NCBI GenBank assembly: GCA_038237805.1
Contig: JBBRYI010000002.1
Span: forward strand, 62,001 to 126,000
Origin: JBBQFI01 sp038237805
GTDB taxonomy: Bacteria; Verrucomicrobiota; Verrucomicrobiia; Chthoniobacterales; UBA10450
DNA: 64,000 bases
Direction: 5' to 3'
Numbering within the stretch: position 1 is the stretch's first letter; each line of letters opens with the position of its first letter. The translations under genes were made by a program, and so were the position numbers. The notes beneath the pieces are model-generated. The model was not told where the DNA came from. It did not search any database and saw nothing but the letters and a program-made list of their open reading frames with translations. Shown here piece by piece: positions 36,714-46,651 of the stretch.

Positions 36714-36879
36714 CACTACATTATTCATCGAAACTTGGGGCGGGATTAGATTCACCACTTAGCGATCTTGCAGATCTTGTCCATTGAACGTCCCTCCGGG
36801 GAGAAGAAAGTGTAGAACTTACTACCGCACCAATTGCGATGCGAAGGAACTGGAGCTTATCCGATACGCGGCTGTGTGC

Positions 36880-36914
36880 AAACAAAGCAGCTCCACCCAG
36901 TTGGATGGAGCTGC
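36880..36914 (-). terminator. Rho-independent terminator after the 36946-40479 gene
   Basis: On the minus strand GCAGCTCCATCC and GGGTGGAGCTGC form a 12-base-pair stem (one G-T pair) with loop AACT, followed by TTTGTTT. It starts 31 bases past the stop codon of the secreted propeller gene. Confidence 0.85.
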
Positions 36915-36945
36915 CTGAAAGATCAGCTGAGTATGATCCTATTGA

Positions 36946-39900
36946 TTACGGAACAGATGTCCCAGACTCTACTTTTACCTCAGAAACGTCCGTAGAGGTG
37001 ATCGCGCCGTTGGCCGTCACATCGGTGCGGAAGTTGGCGCCCGTGACCGGCGCGCCCACTTGGCCTTTCGTCTGCGCTACGTCTGTAGAATTGACTCCAC
37101 GACTGCTTGTCGTGTCTCCAATGAGGAAACCGACATTAACGCTGATAGGACCTGCTATAACATTGGCGCTAGTATCAGTCACTCCGGACACCTTTAAAGT
37201 GAGAACCTGCGCATTGGTGACACCGGTAAGCGGAACGATCATGTCATTGCCGATAAATACAGGCGTCCCAGCCGTGCCACCTCCGCCGGGTGGATTGTGG
37301 TCAGCCGGAGCGACGCTGGCCGTACCACCAAACAGCGGATTGGTGAAGTGCAATACGATCTTATAATCTCCCGTACCGCCGCCATCGGAATCCCCTCCGT
37401 CGCGATCCTCAACACCTGAGGTGCCGCTAAAGAGTGTGGCGCTGAGAGGCATATTAATATCATAATTTGGCCCGCCCCCGCCTGTTCCATGTTTCTTGCG
37501 CGAAGCTGCGCTGAGGAACTGGAACGGGAGCTCCAACGTCCAAGCGGCGCGGCCATGTGTGGCGGCAACGAGTTTTCGCGCGCCGGGTTTGATCGTCAGG
37601 CGTGAAACCTCGACTTGCGGCAGACCCGTGCCCGCGACTTCCCAATCGGCCGAGCCACTGGGCAATCTGAGGACACCCCAGTCATTTGCGGCATAGACAT
37701 CGCCACTTAAATCAGCGACGACCGAGGTCGCAGGAAAGTCGGGAAACATTCCAGGTCCCGCCCCGTCGATATTTGTCCAGGTCGCGGTGCCGGGGCCCTG
37801 ATTGTAAACAACCGAGAAAATATGGCCGGGCTGGGATGGTGTGTTAAAACTGTAACCGTTGTAGGAGATCCAGGCGTGGTTCGAATTTGCGGTATCGACG
37901 TAGATACCGGTGACAAACCGACCTGGACTGTTTACAGCGAGCGTGTCGAGCCGCGTGTATGTCACGCTTGTCGCGGTAGGAGTGTTCGCATTCTTGGAAA
38001 TGAACACTCGACCCGTGCTCGTTGCCGCCCACATTGTGCCCGTATCGCTCGGAGTGCGCGCGATGAATGAGACGTTGCCGGTCGATCGAGTCGTTCCGCG
38101 GTAATCAGCGTTGCTTGCCGTCAGGTCTGTCGCGCCGGAAGGTCCGATTGTGACAAAGTCGCCGCAGAACGCGGTCGCCGCGTTAGTGGTAAACTCAGGA
38201 CAGTTCGCCTCGAGGAATGCCTGATTGCCACCCCAATCTTGTGTTCGCCAGACGCTTTGCGAGCCTTCAAAAATAGTCCCGGCGGTGGTTGGATTGGGAT
38301 CCGCGATGATCGGCGGGTAAAACAGCGCGCCTTCTGGGCTAGTGATGATCGGCCCGCTCGCTATCACCCACTTCGTCGGATCGCCGTTTTGAAAATTCAC
38401 ATCATTAGCCTGCCCCGTGAACGTATTGAACCGAAGCGTTGAGTCGTCGACCTTGAAGCCCGATTGGCCGCCATCACCGTACATGATTTGGGGCCACGTC
38501 ACCGCCGAACCGGTGGTTTCGAAAGTTCCATTGTCCTGTGTTCCGCCTTGGAGGTGCGCCGAATTATCGGATGCAACAGCCAGGCTCTGGAACTGTAAGG
38601 TTGAAAGGCCGTCATTGATACCGGCGAGAGTGGTTGGGATTGCCTTGAGCAACTGCTGGCAGGTCGCCAAGTCCGCGCCGGTCAAGCCGCGGGACGTGCA
38701 TTGCGCGCTCTCATCCGAAAACGCTCCACTCGAGCGAATAAGACCTCCGTCCGAGCCAAAGATCGCCTGGTCTGAACCAGGAATCTCGGCCAGGCCGTGA
38801 CTATCGGGATGCATGCCATGAGGCGCCGAGGGGGACGTCGCGTCAAAGGACATATCCGTAAAAGTGGCCCCGGCGTCAGTCGAACGGATATAGGCGCGCC
38901 CGTTGTTCCTGCCGAAGTAATTGCTGTAATCATAGGAGCCGCCCAAGTAAACGACATCGGGCTTTCCAGGGGGAGTATAAACCGCATTGTCGTACCAGCA
39001 CTGACCCGTGCAATAGTTTGTCGTTTGGTTGGGTGCCGCCGACCCATCCTGCGCTGCCGACAGGTCGGTGAAAGCTGGGGCCACCGCCTGAGCGTCATCT
39101 GTGCGGTAAAGGTGCGCCGCGTTTGCAGCGGACGTGAGGTCGTTTCCGATGCCCACATACATTCGCGTCATTCCACCCGAAACCGTTACGGCGAATTCAG
39201 CTCGATCTGTACTTCGCGTCACATTGCGAGCGCTCTTGATCTGCGCCCAGGTAGCGCCACCATCAGTCGAGCGCCAGACGCCACCACTTCCGGCGACGCC
39301 GGTCGGCCCGAATGCGCCTCCGTAGAGGATTTTGTTGGTTGTTCCATCCCAACCCGGGTCGAGCGCGACCTTGTTAACACCGCGAATCGTTGCTTTTGCC
39401 GTGGTCCCATCGCATGTGGCGGGGCAGGCATCACTGCCGTCCCAAATAAACGTGAAGGTCGCGCCACCATCGGTTGATTCAAAAAGACCGAAGGGGGGCC
39501 TCGGAGGCGTCGGGTTGGAAGTAGCGCCGCCGGTAGAAGAGACGCCGCGGACGCCACGCGCCGACGACACGTAGAGGTGGTTCGCGTTCGTTGGATCGAC
39601 AACGATCGAACTGATCGAACGACCCGCGAAAGCATTGCCGGTGTAGGTCCCATTGGGTCCCGTCCCGGGAGCGGTCGTCGTGATTGGACCGATTGTCGAG
39701 GCTAGCTGCGTCCAGGTGTCACCACCGTCGATTGATTTGTACACTCCAAAACCGGCTTCCGAATCACCCGACGCGTTCGGCTCGCCGGTGCCAGCATAGA
39801 GAGCGCTGCCTGTATAGGTAAGTGTTCCAATCGCATTTGTGGCGAAGCTGCCAGAAACAAAAGTCCAGCTTGGTGTCGGATCAAGAGCGTTGAGAGTGCG

Positions 39901-40479
39901 CCAGACTCCGCCGCCAGCGGCCGCCACCCACACTCGGCAATTACTTCCACTGCAGAGAGGGTCGACAACGAGAGCGGTGATACGGCCGGAGGTGGTGTAA
40001 GGCGCCCCACTGAAAGTCAAAATAGCGGGAAAATTCGCCATGCTCGGGCCGGCAAGGCTCCAAGCGCCGACCGGGCTCAGCGGTTGCTTAGACCGAAGAG
40101 TCTTGCTGCTGCTCCTTGCCTTAATATCGCTCCAAGCTTTCTGGGCTGCGCGCGTCGCTTTAAATGGGACGTCGGCAGCGGGGTAAGCGCGGTGCGCATA
40201 ATCTTCTTCCGCTGCGGCCAACGGCCCGCGGTCGTGTCCAGGGCCCGGGACAGTGCGCGAGTTTTCGCCCAGCTCATCGCGGTCTTGTCTGAACTTGTTA
40301 AGCACTTCACGCTTTTGCTCTGATTTGCCTAACGACTTTGATTTCGCAAATAACATTAGACCGGGTTTCGCCGCAGCGAGGCCCATTGCCAATGCCGTGA
40401 GGACGAGTACGCCCGCGATTACGAGACGCAGATGTGAGAGAATATAACTTGGACGAGTAAACCACTTAGTGAGTTTCAT
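36946..40479 (-). CDS. Secreted Asp-box beta-propeller protein with dockerin-like C-terminus (second)
   Basis: 1177 residues from the ATG at 40479. A long N-terminal signal region (hydrophobic about 17-37) is followed by a Lys/Glu/Arg-rich spacer and then sortilin-like Asp-box repeats: KSIDGGDTW, ESTDGGATF, RSTDGGATW, RSTDAGATF. Blade edges such as VVDPTNANHLYVSS recur. The last 195 or so residues start with ASRKKHG and end in the dockerin-like pair GDTTSSRGVNSTDVAQTK and TDVTANGAITSTDVSEVK, matching the modules in the proteins at 21766 and 42675. It is a paralogue in design of the 21766 product. Extracellular, function unknown. A strong terminator follows it. Confidence 0.82.
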   Translation of the reverse strand: MKLTKWFTRPSYILSHLRLVIAGVLVLTALAMGLAAAKPGLMLFAKSKSLGKSEQKREVLNKFRQDRDELGENSRTVPGPGHDRGPLAAAEEDYAHRAYPAADVPFKATRAAQKAWSDIKARSSSKTLRSKQPLSPVGAWSLAGPSMANFPAILTFSGAPYTTSGRITALVVDPLCSGSNCRVWVAAAGGGVWRTLNALDPTPSWTFVSGSFATNAIGTLTYTGSALYAGTGEPNASGDSEAGFGVYKSIDGGDTWTQLASTIGPITTTAPGTGPNGTYTGNAFAGRSISSIVVDPTNANHLYVSSARGVRGVSSTGGATSNPTPPRPPFGLFESTDGGATFTFIWDGSDACPATCDGTTAKATIRGVNKVALDPGWDGTTNKILYGGAFGPTGVAGSGGVWRSTDGGATWAQIKSARNVTRSTDRAEFAVTVSGGMTRMYVGIGNDLTSAANAAHLYRTDDAQAVAPAFTDLSAAQDGSAAPNQTTNYCTGQCWYDNAVYTPPGKPDVVYLGGSYDYSNYFGRNNGRAYIRSTDAGATFTDMSFDATSPSAPHGMHPDSHGLAEIPGSDQAIFGSDGGLIRSSGAFSDESAQCTSRGLTGADLATCQQLLKAIPTTLAGINDGLSTLQFQSLAVASDNSAHLQGGTQDNGTFETTGSAVTWPQIMYGDGGQSGFKVDDSTLRFNTFTGQANDVNFQNGDPTKWVIASGPIITSPEGALFYPPIIADPNPTTAGTIFEGSQSVWRTQDWGGNQAFLEANCPEFTTNAATAFCGDFVTIGPSGATDLTASNADYRGTTRSTGNVSFIARTPSDTGTMWAATSTGRVFISKNANTPTATSVTYTRLDTLAVNSPGRFVTGIYVDTANSNHAWISYNGYSFNTPSQPGHIFSVVYNQGPGTATWTNIDGAGPGMFPDFPATSVVADLSGDVYAANDWGVLRLPSGSADWEVAGTGLPQVEVSRLTIKPGARKLVAATHGRAAWTLELPFQFLSAASRKKHGTGGGGPNYDINMPLSATLFSGTSGVEDRDGGDSDGGGTGDYKIVLHFTNPLFGGTASVAPADHNPPGGGGTAGTPVFIGNDMIVPLTGVTNAQVLTLKVSGVTDTSANVIAGPISVNVGFLIGDTTSSRGVNSTDVAQTKGQVGAPVTGANFRTDVTANGAITSTDVSEVKVESGTSVP

Positions 40480-40598
40480 AGATTTGTTGAACAGCGGAGA
40501 GTTGAGTCGCAAGAGTTGCGAACGGTGGCACAAGCAGTCAAGCCTTATCACATTACGTTTTCGCAATAATTAATTTCCTAACTATCGGCAGCGAGGTT

Positions 40599-40608
40599 GC
40601 CTAACGAG
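40599..40608 (-). repeat. Recurrent motif, CTCGTTAGGC
   Basis: Intergenic, between the propeller gene start and the end of typA; the only exact copy clear of any coding sequence. Confidence 0.8.
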
Positions 40609-40704
40609 TTATCCATTTCCTGAAATGGAGCTCCGACTCACGCGCTGCTCGTCCCCAAAAAGCAGCAAGAAATTCGCGACCTTTCGAGAAAAATTCGACG
40701 CTCG

Positions 40705-42528
40705 CTACAAAGTAGCTGGCGCAACAACAACGGCAGAGCGTTTTCGTGCAGTCGCATCTAAAATGCGTTTACGCAGCCGCAGCGATTTTGGTGTGGCCTC
40801 CACGAACTCATCGGGCCCGATGTATTCAATCGCGCGCTCCAGACTCATGCGCAATGGCGCTTCGAGTTGAATCCCTTTGCCGTCACCCTGGCTGCGCATG
40901 TTTGTAAGATGTTTCGCTTTGCACGGATTGACCGGCAGGTCTTCGGGCCGCGAGTTTTCGCCGACAATCATCCCCGCGTAAACATCTTCCTGCGGACCGA
41001 CAAACAATCGGCCGCGCGCCTGAATGTTGTTCAACGCGTAAGCCGTGCTCGTCCCTGGTTCCATCGAAATCATCACGCCACGATTGCGGCCTTCGATCTC
41101 TCCCTTAAACGCCGCGTACTCGCGAAAGAGATGGCTCATCAAGCCTTCACCGCGAGTGAGATTGACCAAATCGGTTTCCAGCCCGATCAAGCCACGCGTT
41201 GGAATAATTGCTTCGATCGAGACGCGTTCCGCGTGGTGGTCCATGCTCACGATTTCCGCTTTGCGATTGGCAAGAGATTGCATCACGTCGCCCAGGTTGT
41301 CGTTAGGCACTTCGACGTACAAATTCTCGATCGGCTCCAGCAGTGGTCCATCTCCATCGCGGTGAAAAATTACTTCCGGACGCGAGACCATCACTTCGTA
41401 GCCTTCGCGCCGCATTTGTTCGACCAGAATGGCAATCTGCATTTCGCCGCGCGCGTTGATTTCGAATGCGCCGCCAGTTTCGGTATCGTTTACCTGGAGC
41501 GAGACATTGCCCCGCGTTTCGCGGATCAGTCGTTCGCGAATGTGGCGTGCGGTCACAAATTTCCCGTCGCGTCCGGCAAATGGAGAATCATTGACCAGGA
41601 TGCGCATGCGAATGGTCGGCGGATCGATATCGACAAATTGCAGCGGCGCGCGTTCCTCTCGATCGGTCAATGTTTCACCGATATAGACATCTTCGAAACC
41701 AGTTAGTCCGACAATGTCCCCAGCGCTGGCATGCTTAACATCTAGCTGGCCCAAACCGGCGAAGGTATAGAGCGCAGTGACGCTCGCCCGTTCCCGCCGG
41801 CCATCGCGATGAATGCAAACAATGGAATCGCCAACCGCAACGCGGCCACTAACGATTCGCCCCAGTGCGATACGACCGAGATAATCGCTGTGATCAAGGT
41901 TCGAGACGAGCATTTGAAAATAGGGCTCAGGTGAAATAGCGGGGGGCGGCACATGTGTGACGATTGCTTGAAAAAGCGGCGTCAGGTCTTCGTTGTTTTC
42001 ATGAAGCTCGCGCATAGCGAAGCCGTTCTTCGCACTCGCGTAGATAATCGGAAAGTCGAGTTGCTCGTCCGTTGCCTTTAGCGCGACAAATAAATCAAAA
42101 ACCATGTCGACCACTTTGTGCGGACGCGCATTTTCGCGGTCGATCTTATTGATGACCACAATGGGCTTAACCTTGTTTTCCAAAGCCTTTCGCAGAACGA
42201 AACGCGTTTGCGCTTGCGGGCCATCGTGCGCATCAACCACGAGCAACACCCCATCGACCATTTTCATGATGCGCTCGACTTCGCCGCCAAAGTCCGCGTG
42301 ACCGGGCGTATCGACGATGTTGATGCGATAACCGTTCCATTGGAAGGCCGCGTTTTTCGCGCGAATGGTGATTCCCTTTTCGCGCTCGAGATCCATCGAA
42401 TCCATCATGCGCTCTTCAATCTTCTGATTGGAGCGAAAGGTGCCTGATTGACGCAGGAGCTGATCGACAAGGGTAGTCTTGCCGTGATCAACGTGCGCAA
42501 TAATGGCGATGTTACGGATCTTATCCAT
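40705..42528 (-). CDS. typA: Translational GTPase TypA/BipA
   Basis: 607 residues. IIAHVDHGKTTL (G1), EREKGITI (G2 region), DTPGHADF (G3) and NKID (G4) are intact. The C-terminal half shows NARGEMQIAILVEQMRREGYEVMVSRPEVI and FVGPQEDVYAGMIVGENSR with the BipA-specific end. It is a ribosome-associated GTPase involved in 50S assembly and stress adaptation. Start at the ATG at 42528, preceded by AGGAG; this rules out the 27-codon upstream extension. Confidence 0.95.
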   Translation of the reverse strand: MDKIRNIAIIAHVDHGKTTLVDQLLRQSGTFRSNQKIEERMMDSMDLEREKGITIRAKNAAFQWNGYRINIVDTPGHADFGGEVERIMKMVDGVLLVVDAHDGPQAQTRFVLRKALENKVKPIVVINKIDRENARPHKVVDMVFDLFVALKATDEQLDFPIIYASAKNGFAMRELHENNEDLTPLFQAIVTHVPPPAISPEPYFQMLVSNLDHSDYLGRIALGRIVSGRVAVGDSIVCIHRDGRRERASVTALYTFAGLGQLDVKHASAGDIVGLTGFEDVYIGETLTDREERAPLQFVDIDPPTIRMRILVNDSPFAGRDGKFVTARHIRERLIRETRGNVSLQVNDTETGGAFEINARGEMQIAILVEQMRREGYEVMVSRPEVIFHRDGDGPLLEPIENLYVEVPNDNLGDVMQSLANRKAEIVSMDHHAERVSIEAIIPTRGLIGLETDLVNLTRGEGLMSHLFREYAAFKGEIEGRNRGVMISMEPGTSTAYALNNIQARGRLFVGPQEDVYAGMIVGENSRPEDLPVNPCKAKHLTNMRSQGDGKGIQLEAPLRMSLERAIEYIGPDEFVEATPKSLRLRKRILDATARKRSAVVVAPATL

Positions 42529-42607
42529 GGAGGCTCCTCGACGTGAGGAGCGCAGAATATGATGTCGACGCTCTCCGTCGTCAACAAATGCGAAGCAACA
42601 AGTGTGC

Positions 42608-42638
42608 AAAAAAAAAGCGGCAGGCCGAAACCTGCCGC
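42608..42638 (-). terminator. Rho-independent terminator after the subtilase-like gene
   Basis: Minus strand: GCGGCAGG, loop TTTCGG, CCTGCCGC, then a run of nine T. It is 37 bases past the stop of the 42675-46271 gene and ahead of typA, so it insulates typA from it. Confidence 0.92.
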
Positions 42639-42674
42639 TTTTATATTCGTTGTTTTAGTTGCCTCTCGGGTTGC

Positions 42675-45600
42675 TTACGGAACTCCCTGGCCTGAGTGAA
42701 CCTTCACGGCGGAGACGTCGGTGCCATTGATGTTTCCATTTGCCAGGACATCCTCACGGAAATTACCGGCACCGACAACAGCACCTACCTGGACCTTCGT
42801 TTGGCTGACATCCGTGCCAGTCACACTCCCGCTGGCACCGGTATCACCGACGATCACGCGCATCGTCACCGGGACGGAATCGCTGACTTTGCCGGCGTTA
42901 TCGCGAACGTCGAGCGCGTTGACCGTGACTCGTTGGGCGGTCGTCACGTTAGTCAGATTCACGATAAGACTGTTTCCTGAGACGGATGTGCTGCTGACGG
43001 AACCATTGCCCGCGGTAACAATTGCGCCACCCGCGCTAGTCAGTGGGTTAGCGAAAGTGAACACCAATGTGTAATCGCCATTAGCGCCGCCGTCGCGGCA
43101 TTCGACTCCCGGAGTACCGGCGAGTGGCATTGGAATGTTGAAGGTGCCAGCAGCCCCGTGAATCTTCCTGGAGGCAGCAGAGCTTAGTGTTACCGGCCCT
43201 GGTGTCGAAGGCGTACCACCGGCCGCGGCTTCCGCGTTAATAAACCCGTAGCCATCTAGTACGCTGTAGCCGCTACCAAGCTGACTGTTCATCGTTCCGT
43301 TAAATGGAAACATATTCACGCCGTCGCTCAGCGTTCCACTGAATGCCATGCCGCTCGAGAATACGGTACCCTCCGGAATCAACACCGCACCACCGATCAA
43401 GTCGGCGCTCGGGTCCAAGTTGGTTATACCGCTGTTCGGACCGGCGAATGGCGCTCCGCCAAGCGGAGCCGCAAAGGTACCAACGGCCGCTGTATGCTGT
43501 TGGCCGCGGCCTACGGTGAAGGTAAACGATCTACCATTAGTGAAGTTCGAGGTCGGGAATCCAATCGCCATCGTCCAAAAATGGCTAACACCATTGGATG
43601 GCGGAGGCGCCAGATTACTGAAGCCTGTGAAGGGCCCGGTGCTTAATGGCACCGTGATATCCCCAGCAGTCAGACCGCTAAGCGTACCTAACGTGAACGC
43701 CTTGCTCGCTGGTTCGAAGACGACACCTGGATAACGGTTGCTGAAGTAGGTGTTAGTTTGATCAACACCGTTATTGCCGCCCGTTGGGTTGCCTGCCGCA
43801 GCGGCCGTGCCAGCTGGATTGAAGGTTAGGCTCTTGAGGAAACCGGTTCCCGAGTAGGAGACCTTCCAGGAAGTGTTATCCTGTAAACCCACTCCGCCAG
43901 AGGTGATGGCCGGACTAGTGCCCGCCGGAAGGACGATGTTACTGGAATCGCTATTCACCGTGATATTAACCGTCCCGCCGCTCGCACTCGCTGTCCCGCG
44001 GATGAACATCGGATCCAAATCGTGCGTGAACGCAGTGTTCTGCAAAAGATTTGTCATCTGCGCGGGAGTTACGGTACCGGGTCCCCCCTTTGCCTGCAGT
44101 ACGAGTGCGGCGATCGCAGCAGCGTGCGGCGCCGCTGCACTGGTGCCGGAAAAGTTTTGATTGGTGTCGCCGTCGGCAGCCGAATCACCCGCAAAGAAGG
44201 ACGTATTTCCGTTATCTGCCGCAGCAACTCTTGGCTGCAAACGTACCTCAGGCGTGGCAAGACGATTGTTATTCTTATCGAAGTAGTAAATAGCCGGTCC
44301 CGGCGACGTGAACGTTTCAGGACGGCTCGGTCGGAATACGCTGTAGGCAGCGGTGCCATTGCATCCTTTCGCCGTGGAGTGACCGCCGGTTGTGACAGTA
44401 TCATAGGTAAGGTATTCCACCGCGCTAATCCCCCCTATTCCATTACCTGGATCCGCCATTCTCACATGCGACGCCGGTGTGGGTGAGTTTGGCGGAACAC
44501 TTGTGCGCACGAGCACAAACTGCACGCCCCCCTGCCCAGCTGGCCGCGTTACGGTGCCTAGCTCAAGAGGCTGATTCGTCGCGAAGTTATCTGTAATAAG
44601 CGACGAGTCGGGAATGTACGCGCCGGTGTCGACACGGAAGGCTAGCAGGTTGATGTCGGTCGTCGGAAGCTGCCCCTCGACGTAGCCAGTGGCATGGTAG
44701 AGATCGATGTGGAAACTACCAGTGCCGCCAAAGCGCCCGATGGTAATTTTGTAACCTGTTCCGCTAACTGGCGCGCGAAAGTGGACGACTTCATCGATCG
44801 CATTGTCCTGCGAAACAACAACGTTGTTGCTCGGATCGAAGACCGTAACCGTGACGTCCAGGTTGCCGCTCGTAGCGAAGCAGTCGATTTCGTAAAGGTT
44901 GCCCGCAGTGAGCGCAGGGATATTGGTGAACGTTACCGGCGTGGATGAGTTAATCGTACCATTATTCGAATAAAGCGCCGGCCCATCGAGGATGGCCTGC
45001 GTATTTTGATCAAACGGGTCGTCCCATTGAACAACGAAGAGCTGTCCACCACTGGGAATGGCCCAGGTTTGCGCGATATCACGTTGGCCAGGCTTGGGAT
45101 TAAAATTGTGAAATCCACCCGCATAGAGAGCTGCTGGCACGCCAGTCAGATCAATGTTAGTTCCGGCAAGCGCCGTATTTCCAGCCCCGGCGGTTAACCC
45201 CGTGCCGTTTGGCACCCATCGCAACGGCGCGGTGTAGCCGTTCGTGCCGATGTCGTTCCCCGCGGAAGAGAAGTAAGATACCCCCGCAGCGTTCACATCA
45301 TCGATACCTTCGCCGATGATACCGTCTTCAAACCACGGTTCATCAAAGTATCCCACGTCGTCGCAGATGGCCTGAGCTGCGAAGGTTTGATTCGGATAGG
45401 TAAACCCGGTCAGGCCCGCCAAAGCGCGGATATTATTGGCGAAAGAAACTTCACCAAGGTTCGCCGTCGCGAAACCAATCTTAGCTCTAGGCGCCATCTT
45501 GTAGATGATCTCGCACATAGCTCGGCCTTCGTCGGAAGCTGGGGCATCGTCCTGAAGCACTGCCACCGGTGTCGTATTATAAGGGCTGGAACCGCCGGGC

Positions 45601-46271
45601 AGGTTAGAACCGGATGATGCGGCGTTACCGAAACTATCGGACAAAGCCCCGACCGAAATCGTATTACCGTCGAGAGACATCGAGGCGCCTGGATTGTAAA
45701 GAGTACTCACCTTGTCCACGCGATGCTGCGTCACGCCTTGATCAAATGCTGTGCCGACCAAGGTCAGCGCTGAAACTACGCGCGGAGCTAGATCGGTCTT
45801 GCTCCGCTTCAGGTAAGGCTTAATTGCGAGCTGGACGGAGGTAACACCTTTTACGCTGGCGATCGTCGCCATATCATCGACGGAAACATAGCCCTCGATC
45901 ACACCCACGCCGCGGTATTTCTTATCTACCGCGATGATTTGCAGAGAAGGAGCTTTCTTAAGGAGTGTTTCTTTCAGCTTCTCGAAGGGCACTCTACTGT
46001 TCGGATGAATGTCTACGATATATCGATTCGATGCCGGATCTTTAATCGCCATACCCGCGTAGTTCGCCGCCTTTTCAGTGGCGAAGCCATTGTATGTCAC
46101 CACGTTCGTACGGCTGCCTTTCGCTTTTTTGAGCGCGATATTACTTTCAACTAACGAATCCGCACCGTTTCCCAAATTTTTGGGAACGTCGGTAGCTGAG
46201 ACGGTCGAAACGATCAGGCTCATCCCCAAGAGAAGAGAGGCCGGGCGGAATAAGGTGAAGTTCAATCTCAT
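42675..46271 (-). CDS. Secreted subtilase-like (S8) peptidase with dockerin-like C-terminus
   Basis: 1198 residues. Signal peptide about 1-26, then a propeptide-like region to about 195. The peptidase domain has the Asp motif ISVGALSDSFG (Asp212), an oxyanion-hole segment SYFSSAGND (Asn339) and the Ser motif NFSGTSAAAPHAAAIAAL (Ser711). Where subtilisins have HGT, this protein reads ASDEGRAMCEII (Asp247, Glu248), so the usual His is missing. A beta-sandwich insert of about 300 residues separates the Asn and Ser motifs. The C-terminus from about residue 1030 (ASRKIHG) is the same module as in the 21766 and 36946 products, ending in two dockerin-like loops. Confidence 0.78.
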   Translation of the reverse strand: MRLNFTLFRPASLLLGMSLIVSTVSATDVPKNLGNGADSLVESNIALKKAKGSRTNVVTYNGFATEKAANYAGMAIKDPASNRYIVDIHPNSRVPFEKLKETLLKKAPSLQIIAVDKKYRGVGVIEGYVSVDDMATIASVKGVTSVQLAIKPYLKRSKTDLAPRVVSALTLVGTAFDQGVTQHRVDKVSTLYNPGASMSLDGNTISVGALSDSFGNAASSGSNLPGGSSPYNTTPVAVLQDDAPASDEGRAMCEIIYKMAPRAKIGFATANLGEVSFANNIRALAGLTGFTYPNQTFAAQAICDDVGYFDEPWFEDGIIGEGIDDVNAAGVSYFSSAGNDIGTNGYTAPLRWVPNGTGLTAGAGNTALAGTNIDLTGVPAALYAGGFHNFNPKPGQRDIAQTWAIPSGGQLFVVQWDDPFDQNTQAILDGPALYSNNGTINSSTPVTFTNIPALTAGNLYEIDCFATSGNLDVTVTVFDPSNNVVVSQDNAIDEVVHFRAPVSGTGYKITIGRFGGTGSFHIDLYHATGYVEGQLPTTDINLLAFRVDTGAYIPDSSLITDNFATNQPLELGTVTRPAGQGGVQFVLVRTSVPPNSPTPASHVRMADPGNGIGGISAVEYLTYDTVTTGGHSTAKGCNGTAAYSVFRPSRPETFTSPGPAIYYFDKNNNRLATPEVRLQPRVAAADNGNTSFFAGDSAADGDTNQNFSGTSAAAPHAAAIAALVLQAKGGPGTVTPAQMTNLLQNTAFTHDLDPMFIRGTASASGGTVNITVNSDSSNIVLPAGTSPAITSGGVGLQDNTSWKVSYSGTGFLKSLTFNPAGTAAAAGNPTGGNNGVDQTNTYFSNRYPGVVFEPASKAFTLGTLSGLTAGDITVPLSTGPFTGFSNLAPPPSNGVSHFWTMAIGFPTSNFTNGRSFTFTVGRGQQHTAAVGTFAAPLGGAPFAGPNSGITNLDPSADLIGGAVLIPEGTVFSSGMAFSGTLSDGVNMFPFNGTMNSQLGSGYSVLDGYGFINAEAAAGGTPSTPGPVTLSSAASRKIHGAAGTFNIPMPLAGTPGVECRDGGANGDYTLVFTFANPLTSAGGAIVTAGNGSVSSTSVSGNSLIVNLTNVTTAQRVTVNALDVRDNAGKVSDSVPVTMRVIVGDTGASGSVTGTDVSQTKVQVGAVVGAGNFREDVLANGNINGTDVSAVKVHSGQGVP

Positions 46272-46651
46272 AAGTGTGGTGTTTAGCTGAATCGATTGCG
46301 GGGTTACCGCTGTGATCGCGCCAACCGGCGTCTCAACGAAAATTCCCTGTAGAGTATTCCCAGCTGAAATCGTTAAACGTCAAAAAAGCGAAATCGCGCG
46401 ACCTTTTTCTTCGGTACGCCTGATTATGTCAATTGTATTTTCTTAATAGACGAAAAAATATCGTGCAACGAACAGAGGCTAAAGCCTGTTGCGCAGCGCA
46501 CGTGGAAAAAATACGGACTCAATTCGCGCGCACTTTCTTCCATCGCTCGTCGACGGAAAATATAATGTCCAGAACAGTGGGCATTTTTTGCGCACCGGCC
46601 GAAAGAAACCGGCAGCAATCTAAGATCAGGCGCGGTCGGAGTTAATGTTGC
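46272..46651. other. Intergenic region upstream of the subtilase-like gene
   Basis: 380 bases without a convincing gene, A+T-rich around 46370-46480. On the minus strand a TTGACA lies at 46427-46432, but no good -10 box follows at 17 bases, so a promoter is only possible. No RNA gene or repeat was seen. Confidence 0.3.

Noticed and set aside
40867..41706. 279-codon plus-strand open frame
   Set aside because: Antisense shadow of typA, whose GTPase and C-terminal motifs run through the same bases.
46600..46625. CCGG...CCGG inverted repeat near the small His-rich gene
   Set aside because: Only 4 base pairs with a long loop, and followed by A rather than T on the relevant strand; not a terminator.
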